The notes under the pieces: generated by a model | Seen by the model: the letters and a program-made list of their open reading frames with translations, nothing else | Database searches by the model: none | Told to the model about the DNA's origin: nothing | Made by a program: the position numbers and the translations under genes | Origin: Choristocarpus tenellus KU-1152 | Taxonomy: Eukaryota > Phaeophyceae | Direction: 5' to 3' | Assembly (NCBI GenBank): GCA_964200185.2 | Contig: CAXNAD020000315.1 | Location: 1 to 21,943 of the forward strand | DNA: 21,943 nucleotides | Shown here: positions 1 to 10,400 of the stretch, in pieces | Position numbering within the stretch: position 1 is the stretch's first letter | How the letters are laid out: each line of letters begins with the position of its first letter

Positions 1-1977
1 CCCCCCCAAAGATACTTTGATCCGTCTTTCTTGATCCCTGGAACAGTCCCAACAGCATCATCTATACCTGCAGAGAGCTTGTTATCCTACTCTCTCTGCC
101 AGTATGTGCTTCCTTAGGTTTAATATTGTTGTATCGCTGTTTTTCCCAGCAATGTGTAATCTCCACCCCATTCGAACAATCTCGTAACACCATGTAATGG
201 CTACATACCAGAAAAGTGGAATAAGGCATTGTACATTTCCCTATCTCCCAGGATAATCATTGACCCGTGTTGGAGATGGAAGACTATGTTGTAAGGGTTT
301 GTTACATTGTACCTCTTATAGTTGCGGAAGAGATAGAGTGGAGGTGTATGGGTATCGCTCTTGACAGCTATCATTGCACTTACTCATGGGTGCATCATGA
401 TCGGTTACTGTCATCCAACGAGCGTACTCTACCTCATGGTGAAATACTGTTGTGTCAGGTCGCATCATACAGGAGACTTTGGCATGTAGCGATACTTTCT
501 GTAACTCCTTGTAACATAAATGATTGCCAATATTTTGGCTGTTACTCCCATTCTCTTAAAACCTCTGACACCGTGTGCTACCTTCGAATTTATTTTTTTT
601 CCTCATACCACCAGATACCTCTTACCCTCAGCCTTCACCTCACATAGATTAAATCTGATTTGAGCAAGAAGTAATAAAATTATGACCATTTTCCTACTAT
701 TTCTTTCCGTAATATTTGAGATGGAATGTATTCGCCAGAATGATATCCAACTATTGCCACAGTTCAGGTTGCAAAAGGTTTCTTCTCCACATTCGTCCCA
801 TGTGATTCTTCCACCCCCTGCCGCAAGCAAGTGCATTTCATTTGCGATTTACAACCCGCCCTAATGTGCAAGGCCCCCTTTATAAAGATATTTATATACT
901 CCGGTATATATATTGGTTTGTGAAGCATTGTCTTGTTGAAGAGAAGACTTGCCAATAATAATATAGTTCGGTTGGACCATTTACCCTATCAGTGTATACT
1001 GTCATGAGGCGCCACTAGTGTTATTCTGTCTCGTCCACTATCGACTCAACTGTAGCTGGGCATCCTTTTTTACAGAACTTTGCTTATATTTGTTCTTTGT
1101 ACGCCTGGTATAGCCTTTCAAATGACTGTTTGTGCAAATGCTCTGAAGTGTGCGCCTTGTACCAACTTGTTAGTGCTTTGGATTAAACTGGTATTAAGGA
1201 CGGTGGTAGGGGTTGCTGCAAGTGGAAAGTTAGTCCTGTTCATTCAATGCAATACACAGGGCACTTCATCGGTGTATACAGAACATACACATTAAATTCC
1301 TCTTCATGTATGTCACCCACTCAACAACCTTGTTATTATTGGCATGTAAGTCTGACTTGATCTTGAAGGCACTACTGTTTTATCTCATACAGAAGGGTGC
1401 AAGAACTTTTTTGGGGGGTGTTTTGGTCAATCAAACCCTCCTTAGTGGTTGTCTGGTTGTAACTAATAAATGTATCTTCTGAAGTACCAACATGGCAAGG
1501 CCAGTCCAATATGGAGTTTAACTATGTACATGCCCTGTGTATTCTTAGATCACTCAAGTATGCAAGCTGGTCTCACCAAGAACGGCCAATTATATCCCCA
1601 ACGGTATCTCCAGAGAAACTCAGAACAATCAGGATGGCAGACATATGCCCACCCTCCCAACACAGCAGACCTTTCCTTGTTGAGATTTTTTTGGAGGGTC
1701 TTCAATATTGAAAATAGTACTGCATGGTATTGAATAAACCTTGATTACATTAGCATACACTATCAACCGCAGCTTTTTTTGCACAATATTACGCCGATAC
1801 GTTTCATGTAGTATATTTGTCTTCATACAATACACCACAATTTTGTGCTCAAATAGACACACTCACCTCAACATAAGCAATGGATACATTGGTGGGAACC
1901 AAATTTAGATATACATGAGCACATCGACATTTCAATGCTATCTATGCCTCTCCTTTTCCTCTCTTTGGATGTCCAAG
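1..1977. other. Left flank, no assured gene
   Basis: This stretch lies upstream of the first secure exon of the SWSAP1-like gene and is either its intron or 5' flank. It begins with seven C residues. Short open frames occur on both strands, the longest about 126 codons at 267-647 (+), but none resembles a known domain or has convincing splice boundaries. The P-loop (GxxxxGK[ST]) expected in the missing N-terminal part was not found on the plus strand. One weak exon candidate at 1210-1260 is listed separately. Confidence 0.5.
1210..1260 (+). CDS. Possible upstream exon of the SWSAP1-like gene
   Basis: This is a tentative call. The plus-strand frame reads GVAASGKLVLFIQCNTQ, which resembles the second beta-strand region of SWSAP1 proteins (a small or Gly-rich turn followed by VLF[IL]). 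An AG at 1208-1209 could be the acceptor. If the exon ended at 1260 with a GC donor (GCACTT), the leftover G would complete the first codon of the exon at 1978. The spacing from VLFI to the LKYV strand would then be 23 residues, close to the 24 I recall for the human protein. Against it, both the donor and the pyrimidine tract are weak, and the 'GK' here is not a Walker A motif. Confidence 0.25.
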
Positions 1978-2121
1978 ATGCTTCTGATGACCTACTTGGA
2001 TGGGAGGCTGATTCTCTCTCACGAGTGGGGTTGAAGTATGTGCAGTCCGTCGACGACCTTGCATGGTACCTAGCCAGCCTGCAGACCTTGCCCAGAGATC
2101 AATGGCCTACCATCATTGCCG
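1978..2121 (+). CDS. SWSAP1: SWSAP1-like exon A
   Basis: The exon starts after a good acceptor (a long T/C tract ending gtccaag) with two bases that complete a split codon. It then reads 47 codons from ASDDLLGWEAD to WPTIIA and ends one base into a codon at gccg|gtaagg, a strong donor. It covers the strand and helix before Walker B (RVGLKYVQSVDDLAWYLASL). Reading on past the donor quickly loses family resemblance, which supports the boundary. Confidence 0.7.
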
Positions 2122-5100
2122 GTAAGGGGTTTTCTTTCCTCTCATCTCTTCTCAGTGGTGCTGGTTTTCCTGATCATCTGAGTGTTTGGAGAAAAGCAAG
2201 TGCAAACAGGAATGGTTTATATTTTTTTCTGTCCTCTGCACTTGCAACTAATGTACTATAGTTTTGAGCAGGGGGGTGATATGAAAGAGGATGAGTTGCC
2301 AGCTTGAATTGGAGACAGCGTTAAGAGGTTGGATGAAGTCAATTGGCCTATCTGACCTTCAATTTGTACGTTATGTTACAGGCAATCAAACCCTGTCAAC
2401 TATAGTAACAGATGTAGTTGCTCATTGACCACTATCCACTGTGAATAATACCAACCCGTATCTTCATTTGACTTCGTTGAGATTTATTCCATCTTAGGAA
2501 TTCTCATATACCCTCTTTTCCTCATCATTTTTATTTGCACTATAGACAATCGAATACCTCTATTATAATACAGACAGGTATTATGCCTTGCAGAGGTTGA
2601 AACAAGTGATGACATTATGTACGACTTTCTTCCATCTCTCCTCGCATGCATTTTTTGCTGTTTCTATGCCACAACTGCCAGTGGATGATGTGGACAAGAT
2701 AGTCCAGGCATCTACAGGGGCGGCATTGGCAAGAGGGGGTTCAGCGTTTGGTGGTGAAAGTTCTAATAGTGGAGCATCTGCTCAGGCTGCTACCCTAAGA
2801 ATATTTGCCTTGCTGCAGGCAAGAATTGTTTGAGGGGAGGGGGGAGCATCCAGTGCATTGTGAATATACTGCGTTACCAATATTGCAGTAACGCTTCCAA
2901 AATGGGGTGTCGTTTTTGTTATTTTTAGAACTATTTCTTTGTTGGGGTATTGTGCAGGGGATAGTATGTATCTTGATTAAAGACAACCTATGTTTTGGAA
3001 ATTCGGTGGATCATATTGTTGCCCTGAAATATGTTTTTCCCTGTGTGCACCATCTTGCAAATCCTGTGCAAAGCCCTGATACTTCAAACCACATCACATG
3101 GAGTTGGTCAACTACACTTACGCCAATAATAATTCTCATATACTTCTGTAAACACGATAATTTGTACTCGGGTGTCTGGACTACTAGAGCTTCTCAACAG
3201 AAATGTCCTGAAAAAAAATGTCAACACCTAGAGCGAACTGCTCATATAAGATGGGGAATGAAGTGCTTCATCAAACAAGTCCAGAGTGGAATATACCGGA
3301 CAACTCAATAGGGAACCCTACCCCCCCCATACCCCCCCCAAAATGCCTTGGTCTTACAATATATTGCCAGGACACAGCAGAGTTCCTGGCAAGTGCAAAA
3401 GCCACCAATGATTCACCCAGCACTATCTCATTTGGAGGCCCCTCACACACCACAGAAAGATCTGGGCCAGAGCCTGGTGATGGTGGCCCTCATGTGGCAC
3501 ACTCTAGTCAGGGCAATAGTTTTTCTCCTTCAGGGATAGGTGGACATCGAAGAGTAGGGAGCAAAGAAGGGGGAGGTGGAGGTGCAGAAAATAGAAGAGC
3601 CGGTGGTGGGGTGGAGGTAGGGGCTAGCGTAGGGCGACAGATGGTCCACGTGGTGGTGACATGCTCTACAATGGATCATGTGATGCTGAATATGTGTAGC
3701 AGGTAGGTGGACCCCTCTCACATGTGAAAACTGACAGGGATTGTATGTTGGTTTGTAGGAATTTGGTGGTGCATTCCCCCCACCCCCATATATGAAGGAC
3801 TAGTACCCAGTACTATTTTCTTTCACTTTCTTTTCATGTTACAGTCAGTACCTATCACTCTCATACACTTGTAGTATGCAATGTATGGGCTACTCTTGAG
3901 GCAAGCTGAAACTACTTCATGGATGAAAGTCTCGGAGGTATTTTGCGTATCATCCTTGCAAGCTTGTGAAATTTATTGTGTGCAAACTTACAAGTCTTTG
4001 TGATCCTTACGTTGTGAAGGTACCAATGTCATCCTTCCTTTCCCAACAAAATTTGAACTGCATAGCATAGACCAGAAAATACATTTTGTCCGCTTCGATT
4101 GAAATTGACTGATACGCACAGGATTAAGACCTTCAAACCCTTCTCAATATATTATATTTTTAGATCACCTTATCCTACCCTTCCACATTTTCTTGCATTG
4201 TGCATAGACCTTACTTGTCCCATTTTTTTAAGGGCTGTCAACTGGAAGGCCATTGAGTATAAATTGAGTCGACTCTATAACTAAAGCAATCAATTCTACT
4301 TGATTTTGTCAAAGTGTGCGCATAGTTCATGAGATAAGGCCCATAAAGAGGTGAGTGCTGGAAGGAAAACTTTGGGCATGTGCACAACCAATAAATTAAA
4401 AGGTCGTGAGCATCAAGATGGCGCTGTTGTTCGAATTGAATGGATTATACATGATACACAAACCTCTTGTTTTTGTGATGTTGAACTAGGCCAACCGTTT
4501 TGAACACCTTGCAATGCACTCTCTGACAAATTTTAGTCACTGAAAAGAAACCAAACCAAGACAGTTAACTCTTAATAGTTGCGAGAATCCTCTTTGTTGT
4601 ACAAGAAAGAAAACAGTTTTGCTCTACTGTATGCCAAGCTTATATTTCCCTGTTTGTACTTCCTTTCATATGGTTGACTTCATTTTATTAAATGTTAACT
4701 ACCTATTTTAGTATTCTCATATTTGATTAATTGTCTTCACCGTGATTATCAATTGACAGGCTTTCCGACCATCACTCTTGTCTCTACAAACAGTAGCCGT
4801 GTTATGTGTTCATAAAGCTATAGTCCGCCTATGTTTCTGTTAATAGTGCCCAATCCTGGATTCAGCTACACATCTCCCCTTCACCTCTCCTGACAGTATC
4901 GGCATGAGTTTTGTTGACGTTTTGGGCTTGCCTCTCTCCTCATCTTGCTCTTGGCCATGAACCAAACAATGTATTCAGGTTTGTCCATGGAGTGGTGCAG
5001 GTGCACAACAAGACAGACCCAGACACATACCTAGCCCACATCGACCCGTCCTTCCCTTGCCACATTCCACAACTTCAACACCCAAGAATGAAAGCACCTA

Positions 5101-5210
5101 GAGTACAGGAGATGATGCAGGGTCAGGCTGCAGAAGGACAAGGTGTTGTGGTGGAATACACCCGTACAGATCGAGAGGGAGTTTTTGTTGTGTGTGAATC
5201 TGATTTGTAG
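1978..5210 (+). CDS. SWSAP1: SWSAP1-like RecA-fold protein (5' partial gene span)
   Basis: SWSAP1 is a RAD51-paralogue-like ATPase that pairs with the SWIM-domain protein SWS1 (ZSWIM7) and supports RAD51 filaments in homologous recombination in the nucleus. Four exons join in phase to give about 281 residues. Segments match the family in order: LKYVQSVDDLAWYLASL (strand plus helix); a Walker B-like strand TIIAVDDVDKIV formed across the first junction; a helix ATLRIFALLQDTAEFL formed across the second; the strand VHVVVTCSTMD; MLNMCSRFVHGVVQV formed across the third; and a C-terminal strand pair GVVVEYTRTDREGVFVV. Introns are 560, 552 and 1276 nt, and the second has a GC donor. The P-loop exon is not seen, so the gene is 5' incomplete here. 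The family call rests on recalled similarity to the human protein; another RAD51-like P-loop protein is the main alternative. Confidence 0.7.
2122..2681 (+). other. Intron A of SWSAP1-like gene
   Basis: A GT-AG intron of 560 nt with donor gtaagg and acceptor tgccag. It is phase 1: the G at 2121 joins TG at 2682-2683 to make the Val that precedes the Asp-Asp of the Walker B-like strand. Nothing else was recognised inside. Confidence 0.65.
2682..2818 (+). CDS. SWSAP1: SWSAP1-like exon B (Walker B)
   Basis: It completes the split Val codon and continues DDVDKIVQAS..., giving the strand TIIAVDDVDKIV with the preceding exon; the human protein, as I recall it, has LLLLDGLEEYL at this place. A Gly/Ser/Ala-rich loop (RGGSAFGGESSNSG) follows, then the helix ATLRIFALLQ. 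It ends at phase 0 at CTGCAG|GCAAGA, a GC donor. The next exon begins DTAEFL, which restores the family pattern LL-x-DTA, so the GC donor is well supported. Confidence 0.7.
2819..3370 (+). other. GC-AG intron B of SWSAP1-like gene
   Basis: A 552-nt phase 0 intron with donor CAG|GCAAGA and acceptor tgccag. Two long C runs (about 3319-3345) lie 25-50 bases before the acceptor and may serve as part of the pyrimidine tract. Open frames that cross this intron show no family resemblance. Confidence 0.6.
3371..3702 (+). CDS. SWSAP1: SWSAP1-like exon C with low-complexity insert
   Basis: The exon has 110 codons plus two bases. It opens with the helix DTAEFLASAKATNDS and ends with the beta-strand VHVVVTCSTMDHVMLNMCS. 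Between them lies a low-complexity stretch of roughly 75 residues rich in Gly, Ser, His and Arg, including a run of five Gly. This is much longer than the corresponding loop I recall in the human protein and is probably a disordered insertion. The end, agcag|gtaggt, is a strong donor, and the leftover AG joins G at 4979 to make the Arg of CSRFVHG. Confidence 0.7.
3703..4978 (+). other. Intron C of SWSAP1-like gene
   Basis: A 1276-nt GT-AG intron, phase 2, from gtaggt to a T/C-rich tract ending gtattcag. An in-frame TGA at 4905-4907 rules out extending the last exon far upstream. No gene, repeat or RNA was recognised inside. Confidence 0.6.
4979..5210 (+). CDS. SWSAP1: SWSAP1-like last exon
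   Basis: It completes the Arg codon, then reads FVHGVVQVHNKTDPDTYL onward for 76 codons to a TAG at 5208-5210. SRFVHGVVQV matches the position of the ERYFPAQCWLQ segment I recall for human SWSAP1. The end, GVVVEYTRTDREGVFVV, matches the terminal beta hairpin (aromatic/Val, Arg-Ser/Thr-Asp turn, hydrophobic strand). The middle part (PQLQHPRMKAP...) is a variable linker. I saw no convincing polyadenylation signal close to the stop. Confidence 0.7.
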
Positions 5211-7275
5211 GCCTTGGGGGAATATCAATAGTGCCCATTCCACCCTGGTTGAAACGTTGCAGTGATGAGCAGCCACAATCCCATCTTCTTAGAGCTCAAT
5301 GAATGCCTCAATGTTCTATTGCAATGTAGATAGCAAAAGATGGATCAAATGCAATCCCTTCAGAACCCTATCAAATTCACAAATCCTACCTTGTGTACAG
5401 CAGTTGACTGTTCACAATGCTTTCACTAGTGTCGATACCCAACTTGACATCAGACTCGACACAGGTACCACTGCAAATAGATACATCTGATACCAGAGGT
5501 AGTCGTCCGATATGATGATGTGAACCAAATAATCACCTATTCACAACGACCAATGAATGCAACTGATGGTAGGCATTCCACTCAACATACAAGCTGTAAC
5601 CATTTCCAACTACTATTTCCTAATGTTGTTCATACGGCCAAGACCATCCTAAGATGTAGAAGGTGTAGATATTAATGCGGTAGGTATGATCAATATGTTA
5701 CTTCCATTAGTGATAATGTCACCTTTCAGACCACGTCCCTTATTGCTCTGACCTAACCACTACATAAAATTTATTATGCTATGCCTCACTAGCCCAGTCC
5801 TATGGGTATAAAAATAACATTGAACTAACTACTTCATACACAACAAGCAAGAACCGTCTAATACGAGGGGAAAGATTACCATGCGACATATCATACCACT
5901 TGTGGGTAAAAAAGAAAAATGTTGTGCACGCATCACTTAGGCTTCAATCACTGGAGGTGTACACCTAGGAGAGTTTCGGGAGTGGACAATTGCTCCATGG
6001 GCTGATGCCGTCCAGTGTTGCATAGATAGGAGCTAGTGCAGTAATGAGGAAACCTCTCATCTACTCCAAAGTTGGTTAAAAAAGAACAGGTCACACCAAG
6101 AGAGTGCACAAAACACACCTATCTTAGATATGCTTTCAAGATCACAATAATAGCAGATCAAGCCTCAGCTCAATGTTCCTCCTGAATATAAGGTGTTCAC
6201 GGTTGCAATACAGCCAGGCTCTCATTTGCACTCCTACCCTTGGATCTTGAACTACTTCATTCATCATTTAACACCCCCAACCCTTGTCCTGCGGAAGCTC
6301 TTTTGGGATCCATTTTCTTCCCCATGAAGCCTCTGGTTCAATGTCAGCAGCTGACCTAATTGATTGATTTGAACCACTGAGCATAATTTACAAGATGAGG
6401 GTTCGGGTGGGTCAAGAGATGTTTAGGAGGCAAGTAACAGCTCGAGGGCCTTCAAGAACCATTACATAGTAATACAAGTTTGAGCAGAGGAGGTAAAAGG
6501 AATGCAAAAATCTACATGCCCCTTTTTTTTTATCATAAAGGAACATGTTTGTTGGACATGCTCGCAAAAGTATGGATGGTATATATTTAAAGTGGGATGA
6601 AACAAGTATCTTAGCATCCATTCCCTCACATCTCATACGGCTGGACAATGGTTTACTACACAATACACAGAAAGTACCAGTTGGAAACATCCAAGTATAT
6701 ACATCCCAACAAAAACGCCGATAATACCAGGTGAAACTTGCTATTTGTTTCCCAGAAAAGGAAGGCTACCTCTATGAAGGGAATATAATGATGGTCAACC
6801 TCCTACAGGTTAGCTAAATCTCTCTCTTGGGTTTGGACACAGGAAAGCATCAAACCATGACTCTTGTTCACTTAGCACAATCCCAGACAAAGGAGAAGGG
6901 CAAACAATAGTTTACCATGCGAGTAGGTTTCCCTAACTCTGTGCTAGATTTTACATGCACTTTTTTCCGTGTCATGCTTTTCTCAGCTAACACCTTGCAG
7001 AAAATCTCCATTGTTTCTTGTCCGACCGTGAGAGGGACGCAAAGTGTGCCCCCTGCGGGACAGCCTTCAAAGCCTAAAACCAGCAATGTGTGGTAGTGCA
7101 ATGTGGTCCTTTTTCTCAATGTATTCAGGAAAGGAAGTGTAGAAAGAATCATAAGGTCAACATTCCTCACCTTTGAACAATCTAACATGGTCAAGAATGG
7201 GTAACACGGGGGGGCATCACCGTTCAATGCTACTGCCAATAAAAGGATGTACTTAGCTAGACATTGGTGCCAGTC
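5211..7275. other. Intergenic region between convergent genes
   Basis: About 2 kb separates the stop of the plus-strand SWSAP1-like gene from the last GH10 exon on the minus strand, so both 3' UTRs should lie here. Open frames at 6412-6690 (-) and 6868-7239 (-) have no recognisable domain. If the last GH10 exon uses its strong donor instead of its stop, an extra exon would have to lie here, but none was identified. A TTTATT at about 5767 could be a minus-strand AATAAA, although it is far from the GH10 stop. Confidence 0.5.
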
Positions 7276-7438
7276 TCACCTTCCTGGCGTGCCAGACAAT
7301 TTCGCCCCTTCATCACGAGGAAATACCCTGCCCGTGTTGAGTGTCTGCAAGGCCTCCATGACACCTGTCCAGGCTGGTTTACGGCGGTAGCCCCTGTCCC
7401 ACAGGAGAGGATCATCTTCACCATAGAAGTTGTGCACC
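7276..7438 (-). CDS. GH10 exon 9, probable last exon
   Basis: It starts after acceptor gttaacag, completes Trp365 and reads VHNFYGEDDPLLWDRGYRR, then KPAWTGVMEALQTL, the closing strand and helix of GH10 (consensus PLLFD-x-x-Y-x-x-KPA). About 18 more residues lead to a TGA at 7278-7276. The stop lies within GGAAG|GTGAGA, a sequence that would also be an excellent splice donor (exon end 7280). A spliced alternative C-terminus therefore cannot be excluded, although the catalytic domain is already complete. Confidence 0.85.
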
Positions 7439-10400
7439 CTGTTAACCCACCACAAGGATATAAATAGTCACCATTTTGCAATATCAGAATCAGCTTCAGC
7501 AGGTTAAGAGGATAGATTACCTCAAATAGATTGCTTATGTGTGATGATGCAAATATCAATGGACTCAAGAAGAGTATTGGTAATAATGGGGACCCGTGCA
7601 AAGACCAGGGTCAGGGACCAAGGCCTCCCTCGACCAGGACCCCTGGTTGGCTTAAACTCAAGGGACCACAAACGTGGTAATCATGGAAATCAGAGAATGG
7701 TGACTGAGGAGTTTCCATGAGGAGGAACCCATAAAACAGGGAGCACTACACATTCATGTAGGAAACATGCCATGAGTATGTGAGGGAAAAGTTGTCACTG
7801 CTCTTCCACGAAGCATTAAAAGCAGTATCCATACTGAGAGAAGTTCATGCCTCGCAGAGTAGTGATGCTCTGGCCTTGTCAATCACGACACCTCCAGCAT
7901 GCTATGTGCAGAGCTTCATGGGGCCAGGATCCTATATTAACAGTGCCTGTAGCATGTCATTGACTACATTAAGAACCTCTCCTTACACTCCATACATCAT
8001 GCTTTCACTTGCAGCAGGCCACCCTGGACTAAATGCATCTGAAAAGTGCACCTGTGAAAAACTGTTTATTCTGCACCCCACGGCAAAAAAAGAACCTACT
8101 TTGCAGATGAACTGCACAAACTAAATGCATCAATTGTTTAACCTATCTTCACTCTAGCGTGGAGACTATCCTAGTCCATGGTCAAAGGCACCACATATTA
8201 CACTACTTCTCACACCGCCCATCCCACTACGACTGCCTCTGATCATATGTTGCTTCTTGAATGTTGGGTTTGACGACCACACCACCCATCGGTCTTCTCC
8301 ATCTCTCGAATCTTCTGCAATACTCACTTCAGCGTTCCTCAACAATGAGGCGTTGCCACCTCATTTCAATTTTCCAGCACTTGTATGGTATAGTGACAGA
8401 CAGGATACTACTGGCGTATAATCTGTGGTGCTTCTGATGTGGACTTGGGATCATTGAAACCACTCTAGAAGGAAAAGAAGTAAGGCATCAAGGAGCTTCA
8501 CACCCGTGTATATCTTCAAAGGATTGCCGACTTACAACCACTGACTGACCTATGAAGACAAAAATTGTACCAAGTAGCAAATAAATACAAATAAAATATG
8601 TATCAGAGGCCCATAGTATTCTAGAGGAGGGGGGCATATGGTTATGTGGGGACTTTGTTACCCTGTAGTGAGTTTCATGTCATTGGAGTGAACATGCCAA
8701 ATGTAAGGCCAATTGCTTTCATCTAGACACACCTTCCTTTTCCATCCACCTTCCTGGACCAAATCCGAAGGAAAATCACTAGCAAAACAGGCACCAAACT
8801 GGTGTGTTTTACAATACCTCATCAAGCCCCGAATCAACTATCTGAACTATTCCCTTCCTCCACCTAGGATACTATAGGCCATAACTACAGATGGTAGCAA
8901 AGTATCCTATTCAAAAGCAAAGTTGTGGCCTGAGCTAAGTTCAACCCCGTTGGTTGAGTATGTACCCACTGATCTTTCGTCATGCAGGTTCCATAATTCA
9001 AAGGCAAAACCCAAATTGGACCGAATCCATTCATCTGGATTGGATGTGGAAAAAAAAGACTTCTTATGCAGTGTCTACTTCAAATCCAGATGCATTGACA
9101 TGAGCTAAATCAATGAGCTACACTTCATTTTCATTGATCATGGATATTATTGATGATTTGGAGGGCAAAAAAATTGTCGTGATATGGCGGGTACTGCAAG
9201 GAGAGACGAAACTTGAATGTCCTGACATAATTCAACGACAGCAACAATGATTAGGCATAATTTGTCACAAAAAATAACTTCAAACCCGGCGGGTGACACC
9301 ACCAAAAACTCCGATAGCCCAACTATCGAAGTAAATTTCCACTTTCTGTTCAACAATGTACCTGAGACACCTACTTGTAGAAATATAAATTCTCAGGTAC
9401 TTCCTAGGTAAACAACTTCAAAATGACCCAGTATCACCTCAAAATCTTGGTAGTAACAACAAAAGTGTATAGGGGTCAATTCTCAGGCCCTGGCTAACAA
9501 TCCATCACATAAGGTGTACTAAACCCCTACAAATATTACTAATCACATTACTACATCACAAATCTTCAGTCTGATCGAAATGAAACTGTGGTCAAAGAGG
9601 CAAAAAAACACACAAAAAAGATCAATCACAGCAGAGTGTGAAACCATTTTAGAGGTGGGTCAATTCAGAACCTTTCAAGTTCTTAGGACTTTTTGGACCT
9701 TGTGCAACATACACCATACCCATGCCTGAAATGCAGTTGACCTCCCTCAAAAGGGTGTGGCTGTAGAAAATTAGCTGTGAACACAATGTTAGCATAAAAT
9801 GCCCTCTACAATGCTCAAAACACAAAACACCACAGGGCAACCGTAGGCCCACCCCTCTTAGATGGTATCACTCAGTAGGAAAGAAGCAAATATTTGTACA
9901 AAAATCAAGAAAATAGAGCAATAAAAGAAATCAGAAACAATCAAGGCACCTCTCAATCCCGTTGGGGCCATGTCAAGATCTACCATAATGGTCTCTTATT
10001 TTTTCTATGATCCAAATTTGTAAGATTGAAGAGGGTACAGGAGGTTGCATTAAGAAGTCAACACAGTAAAAGCCTGTTTGATGCACATGTTTCTTTTCTC
10101 ATTAGGCCCACTGCCCTGTACACCTTATTGCCATTGTAATTAATATATTCATTGCTATTAAAACCATCTTGACTCATTGACACTTGACCTGGCATCCATA
10201 AATCATATTTACAGCCTTCCACCAGATGAGGCCATCAACCACCAACTGCACCAGCTACTGTCACGCTTGCTCTTGAGAAGCAACACTCCCACCCCTCCCC
10301 TCCCTCCCCCAAAAGAGGAAGTTTTCTTCATAATCACTTGAGTTGTCCTCAGTACTACTATACGAACGACTCCAATTCTGCTACACTGGAAGTATACACA

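Noticed and set aside
267-647. Plus-strand frame of 126 codons.
   Set aside because: It has low-complexity, Cys/Tyr-rich sequence without domain resemblance or plausible splice borders.
1470-1733. Plus-strand frame containing HGKASPIW, considered as a Walker A remnant of the SWSAP1-like gene.
   Set aside because: It lacks the GxxxxGK[ST] spacing and has no donor in the required phase.
6868-7239. Minus-strand frame of 123 codons just beyond the last GH10 exon, considered as an added C-terminal domain.
   Set aside because: There is no recognisable domain and no acceptor with the right phase that gives family-like sequence; it is probably 3' UTR or chance.
7780-8124. Plus-strand frame of 114 codons inside GH10 intron 8.
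   Set aside because: It does not begin with ATG, has no domain resemblance, and is within the length range expected by chance in 22 kb.
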